24,683 nt of DNA from Penaeus vannamei (taxonomy: Eukaryota > Arthropoda > Malacostraca > Decapoda > Penaeidae). The notes under the pieces were generated by a model that saw nothing but the letters and a program-made list of their open reading frames with translations, had not been told where the DNA came from and did no database searches. The position numbers and the translations under genes were made by a program. The stretch is taken from contig NC_091551.1 of the NCBI RefSeq assembly GCF_042767895.1, positions 50,619,402 through 50,644,084 of the forward strand, written 5' to 3'. Positions 1 through 10,677 of this stretch are shown piece after piece. The stretch's first letter is position 1; every line of letters starts with the position of its first letter.

Positions 1-1085
1 CGTTCATCAATGATGTTTTTTGTGGAAAGGGTGAAAGTGGGATAGAATCATTTCATAATTATTTCGTTTTTAGTAGAAATGATTTTAACTTTGGATAAAG
101 GAGAGATATATATTTCATTAATGTTTGGTCATCGTAGAAATGATTTTCACTTTTTAATTAATGAAAGTGAAATGAACATTAATGTTTTGTTATTGTATGA
201 AATGATTTTAATTTTTAGTGAGGAAGACATAATATATTTCCTTCCTGTTTCCTGTTCTTGGTAGAAAATGATTTTATATTTGGTGAAAGAAAGATACATA
301 TTTCCTAAATGTTTGGTTCTTGGTAGAAATGGTTTTATGTTGATTGAAAGAGAGCATATTTCTTAATAAAATAATGGTTTTTAGCAGAAACTATTGTAAA
401 AATTTATTTTTCATGGAAGAGTATGCGATATCATCTTTTCATCAATGTTTCGTTTTTAGCCGAAACTATTTATATTTTCATGAAGGTAAGTATATTTTTC
501 TTAGATATTCGTTTTCAGCGAGAAAGACGGTTCTTATGTTAGGTGAAAGAGATATACTAGTAATATCTCAATCGTTTCGTTTTTATCTCTTTTGAGGAAG
601 GGTTCTTTGATGAGAGACAGATACAGTTTCTGTAAATATTTCATTCTTGATTAGAAACGATTTTTATTTTGGTGAAAGAGAGAATTTTTCTAACGTTTTT
701 AAGCAGAAACTATTTGTATTTTCATGAAAGATACATATTTTCTTAATCTTTGCATTTTTAAGCAGAAACGATGTATTATGTTAGTGAAACAAAAATACGC
801 ATTTTCCTTTATATTTCATTCTTGGTAGGAAACGATTTTTATTTTGGACTTAAGAATACATTTTTTTTCTTTTTCTTTTTTTGCAGAAACGAGTTATTAT
901 GTCGTTCTTTCAAGAGAGACACACACATTTCCTTTCATGTTTTGTTTTTCATCAGAAACGATTATTATGAGATTATTTTTACGATTATTATTATTATGAT
1001 TATTATGATTGTTTTTTATCAGAAACGATTATTATGATTGTTATGAGACACACATTTCCTCTCATGTTCCCTTCTTGTCAGAAAC
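1..1085. repeat. Diverged minisatellite, period about 62 bp
   Basis: A motif reading roughly AGAAACGATT recurs near positions 75, 136, 198, 263, 325, 386, 461, 521, 585, 653, 704, 763, 827, 884, 954, 1021 and 1080. That is about 17 units with a mean spacing near 62-63 bp. Each unit continues with a T-rich stretch, a GAAAGAGAGA-like segment, then CATATTTC and a run resembling TGTTTCGTTTTTAGC before the next unit. Units are strongly diverged, with many small indels, and later ones carry local ATT expansions (about 985-1015). The array is truncated by the left window edge. Short open frames here are products of the repeat and are not annotated as genes. Confidence 0.8.
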
Positions 1086-1290
1086 GATTTTTTCGCTTTG
1101 TCACGGGGTGACTGCAGCCCTTTTTCCTCGCCGTCTTGATCACAAGGTGAGATTTCTGCGGTGAGGGCGGAATACGTAGGCAACTGGCGGCTTCGAGAAG
1201 TTTCCATCAAGGGCGCAGTGTGGACCCTTCAAGGCGGGCGGTTGCCGTGTATTGTTTTTCTTGTACATACATACGTACATGAAATACATT
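1086..1290. other. Short unclassified higher-GC spacer
   Basis: About 200 bp between the 62-bp array and the AT microsatellite is less repetitive and richer in G+C than its surroundings. No coding, RNA or transposon signature was recognised. A short open frame crosses it but has no recognisable domain. Confidence 0.4.
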
Positions 1291-1307
1291 TAACACACAC
1301 ACATTTT

Positions 1308-1314
<7 letters not shown>

Positions 1315-1387
<73 letters not shown>

Positions 1388-1395
1388 TATATATG
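1315..1395. repeat. (AT)n microsatellite
   Basis: An almost uninterrupted TA dinucleotide run spans 1315-1381, followed by a short imperfect continuation to 1395. Confidence 0.97.
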
Positions 1396-1426
1396 TAGTG
1401 AAGTGACGTTGCATAGCAGTGATTAA

Positions 1427-1487
1427 TGTGTGTGTGTGTGCGTGAGCTAACGTGTGCGTGTGACATCTGTGCGTTGTAGAAATGTGT

Positions 1488-1529
<42 letters not shown>

Positions 1530-1622
1530 TGGTGTGTGTGTTGTGTGTGCGTGTGTGTGTGTGTGTGCGTGTGTGCGTGTGTGTGTGTTTGTGCATGTGT
1601 GTGGTAACGTGTGTGTGTGTGT
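1427..1622. repeat. (GT)n microsatellite with interruptions
   Basis: This tract is dominated by TG dinucleotides and is interrupted by short unique pieces, notably at 1441-1482 and by scattered GC, GG and TT steps. The cleanest run is 1482-1530. Apparent Cys/Val or His/Thr proteins in either strand are translations of the dinucleotide. Confidence 0.95.
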
Positions 1623-1766
1623 ATACGTACATACACATATATACATATATGCAAGAACACATACGCGTACATCTCTTATGTTTATGTATTCATATTTATG
1701 ATATACATGGATACATTTGTATACATACATGCATGGCATACTTATATACACGTACATGCATACACA
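1623..1766. repeat. Mixed TACA/TATA low-complexity sequence
   Basis: Imperfect ACATAC, TATACA and CATGCA steps continue from the GT tract up to the left end of the LTR retrotransposon. It appears to be the pre-insertion target, because similar CA/TA-rich sequence resumes after the 3' LTR. Confidence 0.75.
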
Positions 1767-2887
1767 TGTAAATTTGGCACATCTCAGTCCTCAGGAACTC
1801 GGGTTTCCAAGATAGTTGGATCTCGCCACTCATTCCGTCTTTCTTCAGTAGCTGTCCAGAATTCCTCTGTTTGTGTCTGCCTTTTGCTCTTCTTTCTGGG
1901 GGGTCTTTTGAAATTAAATCTTTGTTTGGCATTTTATTTCGTTCTATTGTTTTTACCCTTTTAGTTGAGTTTCCCCTTTTTATAGTTGTTTTCTTTTTCT
2001 TTCGATTTTATAGTCATCTTAATAATGCCTTATGATTTGGAGAAAGTCTATGTGCTTTATTTCCTTTTTAACTTATTTTTTTAAAATTGTATTGGAGGAA
2101 ACTTTATTATTTTTCAGGCATTTTACCGCTACTCATATACTTTTACTATTTACTGTTTGTTTGTTCAGTATCTCTTTGGTTTGATATGGAGACAAATTTT
2201 TATCTTTTCTTCACAGTCTTTTTACAACATATGTTTTTAAACTGAAGGCTGAACACGAATGTAAAATAAATACGAAAAATGTATGGTTCGTGACGTAGTT
2301 CGTGACGTCACGAACGGCTATAAGTATCGCCAAAAAACGGCGCGGAAATATACTCAGTCTGGATATTGAATACCCTGTGTGTTACTACTCCCATGTGCTG
2401 GAGGCGACTAACGTATAAGTAACAGAGAAGTTAAAATTCATGATTTCCAAAGCCTTCTGGCGTAGTGTCTGTACTTCCAGGAAACTGGAAGTGAATCCTT
2501 TTCTTTGCCATTTAAGTGATCATGAGATACCGCTAATCTTAATTATAAGCGTCATCTTAATCAGATTTAAGCGATCAGTGAAGTGATTATCGAAAACTTT
2601 ATCTTTTGTTTTAAATGGTTTTGATTTTCCAACTTTCAAAGCTTTAGTTTTCCTAGGCGTTCTGTGGTTTATTTATTCACTGCATTGTCTTTATGATTAA
2701 AGGAACTAGTTCATACGAACAAACCCCATAGGCGCTGAACGTGAAGGAGTGATGGTTATGCTCGGTCTTTTTTGTGTGCCTCTGAGATGCTTCACGCTTA
2801 CCACTACACAGCATCTAGACACGGTGAACCCCCACACATACACACATACACATGTAATGCCCACTGAGCAAAAGGAGTAACCTCACA
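1767..2887 (+). repeat. 5' long terminal repeat
   Basis: This segment aligns along nearly its whole length with 10694-11792. Shared landmarks include CATCTCAGTCCTC near the start, a block of about 50 identical bases at 2223-2272, the palindrome at 2298-2315, a block of 31 identical bases at 2534-2564, and GTGAAGGAGTGATGGTTATG near 2740. Between these blocks the copies diverge with many indels. Boundaries were set at TG (1767) and CA (2887); the right end is uncertain by tens of bases because both copies end in CA-rich sequence. Confidence 0.88.
2286..2358 (+). promoter_or_regulatory. LTR core promoter: CRE-like palindrome, TATA box, possible initiator
   Basis: GTTCGTGACGTA at 2286-2297 is followed by the perfect 18-nt palindrome GTTCGTGACGTCACGAAC at 2298-2315, which contains the CREB/ATF-type core TGACGTCA. 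A TATAAG box starts at 2319, and TCAGT, the arthropod initiator consensus, lies at 2354-2358. The TATA-to-initiator distance is about 37 bp, slightly longer than the usual 30 or so. The same layout recurs in the 3' LTR. This would place the U3/R border near 2356. The factor binding is inferred from motif resemblance only. Confidence 0.65.
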
Positions 2888-4226
2888 GTTAATTTGAAAA
2901 CATTCAAACGAGAATTCTAAATGATGCTTGTATGATTTGTACTCGATATCAATCAATAAGAAGAAAGCGCTTTATAGGAAGCATTCGGTATGGCAGATGT
3001 TGCTTTAATGATTGAGTGTCATGCATGGTGAATAGTAGCTAAGTGAGCCTATTGATTTTATTTAACTGTTCCTTTTTGTGTGTTCTGTTACTTTGTTTGG
3101 TAACATTCAATACCTTGTCTTTTCTTTTACTTTGGTGCCTGTGCTTTGTTGCTTTTACGCTTCTCTGGTCTTACTTTCAGTTTTTGTCGCTTAATTTGAT
3201 TTCTTTTACTGCTCCTTTTACTATTTTTGTGCGTTTTACTGCATAAGAAAGCACTTACAATCTTTTTAGCTAATGCTTATTTTCGGTCGTCTTGCTGTGT
3301 TCTCTGACCGTCCTTTTTATTGCTTTTATTTTTCCTGCGCTCTTAACTAGTTGTGCCGTTCTTTTATTGCGTTTTTTTACTCATTTTACTTTCATTTATT
3401 TTAGTGGTCTAATTAATTGTTTGGAGACGTCGGTTCTTCTACCTGCTTGAACGTCCATTTTGCCGTGCGCCCCTTATGGTATGAATTCTAGTCTAGTTTA
3501 TTTGTTCTGCTGTCTTTTGGCTTCGTGCTCTTTTACTTCGGTGAATGTCTTCGTCTTGCACGTTACGTAGTGGCTTTGTTCGTTTTCTCTTGTTCTCACC
3601 AGTTTTCACGTACTGATGTGCTTTTTGAGTATGCATTTAAGCCTTCGTATTGGTGGTACGATTCACCATTGTTGTTCTTTTCTCAAACCTTTCTTTGTTT
3701 CTTGTGATGATCTCAATCGTCTTTTTCTGATATCGTTCGTTGAAAATTTGTGTAAGTCAGCTATTCGTTTCTGCGGTTGCTGATTCGTGACCTCATCGCG
3801 TTTACTTCTCGCCTTTCTTTTCTTCTTCACGGCGCCATTTTTGTCAGCATTTTCATTCTTTGATTCGAAGGGTCAGATTCAACTTTTGTAGTTTGATCGG
3901 AAAGTTCAAGCTTTTATGTTCCACTTTCTGGTCTTCAGGATACCTTTCAGCTGGCGTGAGCTGCCATTAAATTGAATAACGAAGATTTTCGTTAGTTATA
4001 TTCCACCTGCAGCGGGTTATGGCTCACGTACCTTTCAGCAAAACTTTGATTTACTCTTCCTGTGTGTTAACCCACTCACCATGCTGACAGCATTACTCCG
4101 ATGTCAGCGACTTTCGACTTCTTACTCGGATGTTTGTCGTCTGTCGTTTGTGGTCTTGCTGAGCGGTCGTGATTTTTGTTGGGGTTTCATTTCATCTGAT
4201 TCCGTTTTAAAGTGTGAATTCCTGGC
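2888..4226 (+). other. Retrotransposon leader, T-rich, no recognised gene
   Basis: About 1.3 kb separates the 5' LTR from the first plausible gag start. No clear primer binding site complementary to a tRNA 3' end (normally starting TGG) was found directly after the LTR, so it is either degraded or the LTR end is misplaced. From about 3050 to 3900 the + strand is strongly T-rich with repeated CTTTTAC-like steps. The open frames at 3043-3246 and 3525-3707 encode hydrophobic Leu/Phe-rich peptides that follow from the T-richness, and I do not support them as genes. Confidence 0.5.
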
Positions 4227-6110
4227 ATGAATCGAGACCAAGGAAGAGACGGAGGAAACGGAACGAGAGGTTTCAGCGCCGACGGAACCTGCAGTCCGGC
4301 AGCCAACCACACTCCTCGCGTGACCCGAAATCTCCCAGCTTCAAGCATCGTCCGAATCCTGCAACTGCAATAGTCACAGGGGCTCTGACCCAGACGTGCA
4401 GTGAAGCAGTAAGGGTCGTGAGCTGAGGTGGTCCATCATTGCGTAGATCATGGAGCGGATTGGCATGTTCAGTACAAAGGAGAGTTCAACAGATGTAAGG
4501 AACAAATGACCGACTTGAAAACCGACTCAACATTGACAAGAGGAGATGCTCAGGGAACAGAAGCAGCCTGGGGATCGTGCGGAAGGCGCGATGACCAATG
4601 CAAGCATTAGTGGTACAGAGGGAAGAAGGGATCTGCCAGCAATTACGCCGCCATATCCACCAACTGTGGACTGAACTGGGAGGAGAAGCTCGTCGCTCTG
4701 AGATGTTCGTGATGCAGCACCTTTCTGGAACGCCGTTCACTCTCCAGGCAAAGATAGCTGAGAGGGATGAGATTCGTCAGCTCAGGAAGAGGATTACAAG
4801 AGACTTGAGGAGAGACTGGCAAGCTCTCGTTTTTCCTCCTCATGCCTCTCCTCGTACTTCACAGGTTGCAGGACACCGGTGGCCACCTCCTGTGCCTCTC
4901 CTCAGCCTCGTCACCGACCGACCTCAAACTCCGGAACCTGTGGACCGTCCCAGCACACCTCCTAGTCGCAGTCCACAACAGACCACCCTGCCATATCCAC
5001 CATATCGGTCACTGCCAGAAAGGATTCCCCTACCCATCACAGCCGAGAGGACATTTCACCAGAGTGCTATAATTGTTCACCTGCAGACCGACTTCACATG
5101 CCTCGTGCTCTTAGCTTCCCGCCAGTCTCCTATGTCTTCACAAAAGAAGAAGGTGCCTCACTTTAAAGGAGATGTTTCAGCCTCCACAACCATTGAAAAG
5201 GAATCAGGAAATTGAAGCTGGATCAGGACAGTTGAAAATATTGTCGAACCACCAACATCAGAGGCGTATATCCAGGCAGCCAGAGCCAACTGGGGACCAG
5301 CAGAGCTCATTATTAACTCACTGTTGTTTGGCCAATATTAATGAGTGGGAGACACATTCAAGGCAGCTCTAAGAAGTAAGTTCAGGGCACTTTACACTCC
5401 TCGGACTTCTTCAGAGGGTGCTCTACCAAAGAATCGAATGCTGCCGGAGCCAAGCACCCATGAATTGCTACCTACAGCTCGAAGGGAGCGTGTGCAAGGG
5501 TACCGAGACTACCGTGATGCCATAAGAAGGCGATCCTCTGCAGAGCTTGTGAGAAGGGTATTTCTAAGTGGCATTCCTGCATGGCTCCACGATTTCCTTT
5601 TGAGGGTAGAGAAGGGGAAGATGGAAATCTACTCAAACTTGCCGAGACCGTCCTTAACGTATCTGGAACTCACACTGACAACGGCATCCACCATGACGAC
5701 CACTCCTCCGTGTCTTCAGGGCCAGTTTCCAGAGCGACCACCATTGGGCGTGCCGACCTATGCTCTACCAGGTATCTGTCGAGGCTCCAGCCATGCATTC
5801 GATCTTTCCAGTTACTTGCCTCAAGGGAAGTGGTGTTCAGTACCATAGGGTTCTGACACCATCAAACACATCAGAATGCCTGGTGCTTATGGCTTCTTCG
5901 ACACCAGAATTCCTCCTCCACGGCGCCTGTGCTTCCAGTGCAGGAGATCTCCAGCCACTCCTGGACACAAAGAGTGCCCCTTTCAGCTTGAGGCCAGGGT
6001 AGAAGGTGTCCCCACACAGCCCCTGGCTGAGTCGGGACCAGGGAGCATGCAGAAGCCTACCAGCTACACTAGCCAAGAAAGTCATCGATCGCCACAATGA
6101 CAACTCCGGG
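4227..6110 (+). pseudogene. gag: Retrotransposon gag (structural polyprotein), degenerate
   Basis: Gag would form the intracellular particle that packages element RNA. The best start is the ATG at 4227, which opens a polar, Gly/Asn-rich frame stopped near 4370. Further pieces lie in other frames. 4598-5215 holds a charged, helix-prone first part and then a Pro-rich stretch. 5240-5335 and 5345-5848 look like the capsid region, separated by a double stop (TAA TGA) near 5339-5344. The frame at 5876-6100 holds a zinc-knuckle-like motif at 5930-5977, with CFQC then GHKEC. Its spacing is C-X2-C-X8-H-X2-C instead of the usual C-X2-C-X4-H-X4-C, so it is altered or damaged. The position upstream of the protease and the knuckle support gag. 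The N-terminal part is assigned by position only. Confidence 0.72.
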
Positions 6111-6128
6111 GCCAATCAGACGAACACT

Positions 6129-6450
6129 CATGGAACCTCAGTACATGGAGCCACCACTTTGTGCTTCATTGATACCAGTTCAAAAATAACCATCATGAAG
6201 CCTGGGGCCCTCCCCGTCTGGTAGACCCTGAAGGGACACCATCAGGAAGGAAGCCACCCGTCGACACAGTACAGTGTCTGGTCAGCCAGTGACGCTTTGC
6301 AGCAGGTATTACGCTGACCTTCTCTCTCGACAGTGACACATCGATACGCTCATCGAACACGCTGGCTTGTGGTGTCCAGTTTCCCTGGTGATGTGCTCCT
6401 TGGGGATGGACTTCCTAATGAAGATTTCCTTTGGCTTTTCCTCGAGACCC
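6129..6450 (+). pseudogene. Retrotransposon aspartic protease domain, degenerate
   Basis: The protease would cleave the Gag-Pol precursor. In the frame running to 6224, FIDTSSKITIMKPGAL contains the active-site region, with the catalytic Asp at 6171-6173. The expected Asp-Thr/Ser-Gly triad reads Asp-Thr-Ser here, so the conserved Gly is missing. A second family hallmark, LGMDFL, lies about 230 bp downstream near 6400 in a different frame (the one spanning 6367-6579), so at least one frameshift separates the halves. The domain lies directly after the zinc-knuckle region, as expected for Ty3/gypsy. As written it could not give an active dimer. Confidence 0.75.
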
Positions 6451-7324
6451 CAAGACAACAGCTCTCTCTCTTTCTCTGGACTGGAAGGACAGGCTTTCTC
6501 GGTGACTTATACAGACTCTCCCTTCCATGCATTTATGTGTGGTTCATTTCAAGTCTCCAGAAAAAACAGATACATCTGAGCTCCTTACCTGAATTCATGG
6601 ACAAGACGGATTCACCTGCCATAATTTTACGAACAACGGACATCCGGAGCTCCCGCCACATACGGAACGCTTCTTGAAGCAAGTGCCATACGGGCGAGTC
6701 AGGCCCTACTGTGGTTCGTTCTCATCGTCGTGTGACATCAAGAGTCACCAGCTTAGGTGTCACCCGCTACTTAGTCACCATTCATGATCAGGACATGATT
6801 GCGATTCTTCTAAAGCGCGTGACGTCAACCCTACATGAGGCCAGCATTGAACTGTCACTGGGGACGCCAAGCTGGGGACGATGAAACTTCCAGTTGAGGC
6901 ATTCGTGATCGACACATCAGTGCCAGTGAACCCCAGGTGCTAATCTCGTAGAGTTTGAACCCTATCGAGATGATTGCCTAGGAAGAAGATGATGAAGTTA
7001 AAGATTTTGCATGGAAATATTCAAGACCTGTTCGACCAGTCCTGTATTCTATCAGTTTTTCGGATATTAGTAAACTTCGCACCATCCTTCAATGCGTAGA
7101 AAGCTTTATATCAATAGCCCTTTATTTGTTTGTAAAATTAGACCACTCATGGAGGAGTTGGCCCATCAGAAATTTGTAATTCAGTGGAGTCGTGGTGTGC
7201 TTCATGTCTCAAGTCTTTACAAGAATCCCAGCATTACAGGATTGGAAAATGTTGCCCTTGGTATTACCAGGATCTTTTTGATGGAGGAGATGAGGCGATC
7301 GGACATGTTCCAGGGATCCGAAAG
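6451..7324 (+). other. Pol segment between protease and reverse transcriptase, unrecognised
   Basis: This stretch of about 870 bp lies inside pol but I see no motif I can name. Short frames at 6333-6677 and 7092-7406 are probably fragments of the polyprotein linker. It is long for a protease-RT linker in this group, so it may contain either a lineage-specific extension or small insertions. Confidence 0.4.
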
Positions 7325-8003
7325 CACCGAATCAACACAGGAGATGCTTCACCTGTATTACTTCACGTCAATGGCGTCTCCACATGACTACCAGGGAAAT
7401 CATTAAACAACAATTTGCATTCGTATAACTATAGAACGTTATTACTGGGACTAATAGTGTAATAAGGATCAGAATCTCAAGATGGATTGACTTGTAAAGA
7501 AAAAAGTGTGGAGTCTGTTCTTGGAATTTGCATAGACTATCGCAACCTGAGATACTGTCTGTACTGCTGACACTTGCACCCTCTACACGCATTGAGGAGC
7601 TCATAGATGAACTTGGCATTTCTGATACCTTCACGGACTTTGCTTGTTTGAATCAGCATATTGGAGTGTGGATGTCCATCCTGCCGGACAGACCCAAGAC
7701 TGCCTTTAGTGATGGGGTACTGAATACTTTCAATTCTGCAGGCTACCTGTGCAGTCTTCAGGCACTGCACCCACTACCTTTCAAAAAGAACAATGAACCT
7801 TGTGTTCTTCTGTCCTGGGACGCCATACCCTTGCTTACTTGGACGACATTGCGGCCAATGACGAATTCTATTCTGAGGGCTTTCCACAGCACGTAAAGGA
7901 CTTACGAGAGACTCTCCACCTACTTTCTGCAGCTAGGATGAAGCTAAAATCACTGAGAAAAGTGCTTTTGCAGCCACTACCATCAAAGCACCTCGGGTTT
8001 TAA
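7325..8003 (+). pseudogene. Retrotransposon reverse transcriptase domain, degenerate
   Basis: This domain would copy element RNA into cDNA inside the particle. Hallmarks appear in order but in shifting frames: HRINTGDASPV (7325-7357), CIDYRNL (7530-7550), IEELIDELG (7591-7617), DRPKTAFSDG (about 7687-7716), the catalytic YLDD box (7836-7847), then MKLKS and KHLGF near the end at 8000. These match the Ty3/gypsy pattern, including the Leu in YLDD. The segment FTDFACLNQH (from 7630) has Ala where the first catalytic Asp is expected two positions after FTDF, if I align it correctly. At least four frame changes occur in about 500 bp. The order and sequence make the family call strong; activity is excluded as written. 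Confidence 0.9.
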
Positions 8004-8229
8004 CATTTTCACCTGAAGGTTCTGTGCAGACCATGACGACATGGTTTCAGCAAATCACGTTTGTCCATTGCCAACAAGCACATTCCATGTAGCATCAAGG
8101 AGAGTTCTCTCATTTGGTTCCTTGTGTAGAAAAAAAGCAGAAAGGTTTCAAAATAAAAGCATCCAGGGCTATGCCACACTTGCAGCACCCCTGCATCTTT
8201 TACTGAAGATGTGATAACATTGGGAGTGA

Positions 8230-8712
8230 GGGAAAAGAGCAGCAAGAAGCCTTCATCAAACTCAAGGAGCACCTGGTGGCTCTGCTCCTGTCCTCAAGCA
8301 GCCTGATTTTTCGCGGTCTTTTGAGCTTCACTTCCACAGACGCCAGCAGTATCGCCGTGGGAGCAGCTCTTATTCAGCGAGATTGACTTGATAGGACACC
8401 TCATGCTGTGGCCTACTACAGTAGGAAGTTCTTGGGGACTCTGAAACACGCTATCCTGCTGTTGACTGTGAGGCTCTAGCAGTTGTCGAAGGCGTTCGCG
8501 TCTTTGATTCTTGCGACTGTATGGACAGCAAATTCCTCATCGCTAGTGATTCAGTTTGATGCCGTCACCACCGTCATTCTTTTTGAAATATCGTATGAGA
8601 GTCACTAATACGGACCAGGTTTACACCATGACATTTCATTTTTAGATTTTTGATCCAGTATCAGGAAGATTTGCGTGTACAAATCATTCTGCTGATCACC
8701 CTTCCAGGCAAG
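8230..8712 (+). pseudogene. Retrotransposon RNase H domain and RH-IN connection, degenerate
   Basis: RNase H would degrade the RNA strand of the cDNA hybrid. EAFIKLKEHL (about 8242-8271) is the usual lead-in helix. TDASSIAVGAALIQRD (8336-8383) carries the first catalytic Asp at 8339-8341 and is followed by an in-frame TGA. HAVAYYSRK (8402-8428) is the family core strand. The segment from 8452 contains CEALAVVEG with the catalytic Glu. SDS near 8545 may hold the third acidic residue. About 8680-8712 resembles the end of the connection region. The main motifs survive, but stops and frame changes separate them. Confidence 0.85.
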
Positions 8713-8779
8713 GTGTGGGTGCGCGTAGGTCTCAACCCATGTCCTCGTCTCCCTCAGGACTTAGCGTCTGAGCAGAGTA

Positions 8780-10265
8780 TTGGGGCTTGAGAAACTGCAA
8801 AGCTTGATTTCATACCTGCGTGATGGAACTGTGCCAAAGCGCAAACTGCCCACCCCTCTCTCAGACTTTGAGCTTAAAGAAGGAGTCCTCTACCGACTGC
8901 AGCATCTGCCCGATAAAGTCATATATCAACTTATTAATGTTCCAGAAAGCCTACATGGATCGGCTCTGAAGTCAGCCCATGCCCAGGCCACCTCTTGCAA
9001 TGCACCGAGGATACACAAGGGCATACCATAGCCCATTGCGCAACATGTACTATTGGCACAAACATGCTCCAGGATACTCGTCAGTACGATTCAACATTAC
9101 ATTATCTGACAATACGAGTTTGACGCGAAGCTGCCATCAGTGCGAAAATTTGATCAGAAGTCTATTCTTCCCTTTCAATATGGAAAAACCATCAGTGGAC
9201 ATTAGTATGGGACCTCAGTTCTTGGCGTATACTAAGATGGGACCAACAGTCACAATTAACAGTCCAGCATAGCCGATACATACAGGTCATTCCACTGTAA
9301 AAGGACATTACAACTTTGAGAGTTCATCGTGCTTTCTTGGACAACTGGGTGACGTATTTCTAAGACCCGCCTCGAGTCATTCAATCGGACAATGGTGCAG
9401 AGAAACACGTTCATTGTACGTCTTTGCTGAGTTAGTGCGGCGATCCTGCGAACAACCCATCATTACGTTGCTGGTAGTATGTGCCTAATCAAATGACGTG
9501 GTAGAAAGGACAAACTCGTGTCGTCAAGGCTGTCTCTAAGTTCTGTCGTCGAATCATCACCGAGATTGGTATACGGCATTCCATTTGTTGGAACTTCATG
9601 CCGCTCTGAAAATCCTGCATGTAGTCTTAGATCTGCAGGAGTAGCTTGAAGAATCTACCTACTAACATGGAACTCTTGTAGTGCTTACTTTCTCAAAGTA
9701 TGGGTTTGTGTTATGAAATAGTGGTTCCCAAGATAACCAGCTGACCATTTTCAGCAACGCTTGAGAACTGCTCACTTAGATACAGTTGCTACCTCACCAT
9801 TCAGGATGCATCAACAGCAGTCTCAATAATTCCAGAAGATTTGACTGGAAAACAGGAAAGCCTGGGGTGAAGGTACACAGGGACACTAGCATCAGTCATA
9901 TAGTGCAGGAAGTCATGGTACCACATCCTTGGTGCAGGACAGTATGGCGTCAGGTGCCTGCTCAGGTGTGCAAGCGGTTTGGTCAACGGTCTCTTGCTGA
10001 GGTGCAGCAGCTTGAGGTCAGGTCAAGTTTGAGGGCTCATCTGAATCATCTGAGGCCCTTCTGCCCCCGGAAGAGACTCGCCTATCCTGACTGCGTGAAG
10101 AACCAAGAGATCTGGAGGAGGTTCCTGAATCCAGATGATTCCTTGGAACTGCCATTCTCACTACAGCATGTCCCTGGGATCCTGTTCCCAATCAAAGTAT
10201 CTAGGGACCTGATGAACTTTAGGGACCTCATTTTGGTGCGCCTTGCTGGCTCAGTGCCACACTAG
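8780..10265 (+). pseudogene. Retrotransposon integrase, degenerate
   Basis: Integrase would insert the cDNA into host chromatin. The frame 8780-9031 begins with the N-terminal region (ELKEGVLYRL, about 8870). The frame 8979-9272 carries YYW (9048-9056) and CHQCE, the paired Cys of the HHCC zinc fold at 9132-9143. The catalytic core shows HRAFLDNWVTYF at 9325-9360, an in-frame TAA at 9361, then QSDNGAE at 9382-9402, with the second catalytic Asp of the D,D-35-E set. I could not place the first Asp or the final Glu securely. The C-terminal part, 9786-10265, is one open frame of 159 codons ending in RAHLNHLRPF-type sequence, typical of the end of Ty3/gypsy integrases, followed by an extra tail of about 70 residues. 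No chromodomain was recognised. Confidence 0.85.
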
Positions 10266-10677
10266 AATGAGGAATGCTGTCAGCTTGTTTTTAGGGAACT
10301 TGTGAGCGGCGAGATATGGGCATGCCCACGTCGGCACAAGTGGCTGGTCTTCTCTTTGCTGTTGCTGTAGGGACTCTGCCTTTAGTGAGCCGTGGCCTAG
10401 TGCCACACTGGAGGTGAAGAGCCGTTAGCTGTTTCTATTTGGTGCTGTATTCTACCTGATCTGAAGCTTGCATCTTTTGGTACATGTTGCAAGAGCCAGC
10501 CTGAAATGGTTCGTCTCAGTGACGCCTTCGAAGGGAAGGTGGTAATGAATAAGCTTCGGTAACTTAGAGTGGCTAAAAGGATCGCATTCTTAACTCCTAT
10601 AATGCTCTCATGGTTGATTCGTCAGGACTCGGAGCTTGCTTCTCTTTATTTCGAATCTCCACTGCACGTTTCGACCC
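10266..10677 (+). other. Retrotransposon 3' untranslated region with a diverged direct repeat
   Basis: No gene was recognised between the end of integrase and the polypurine tract, and no envelope-like frame is present. GTGCCACACT at 10254 recurs at 10400. Flanking similarity (AGGGAC upstream; a GAGG/AG...GTTAGCTG-like stretch downstream) makes a diverged direct repeat with a period of about 146 bp that overlaps the last codons of integrase. Confidence 0.6.

Noticed and set aside
1290..1771. His/Thr-rich and Cys/Val-rich proteins on both strands
   Set aside because: They are translations of (CA/GT)n and (AT)n microsatellites.
3043..3707. Hydrophobic frames at 3043-3246 and 3525-3707 as small membrane proteins or an envelope remnant
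   Set aside because: They lie in the T-rich leader upstream of gag, in the wrong place for an envelope gene, and their hydrophobicity follows from T-rich codons.
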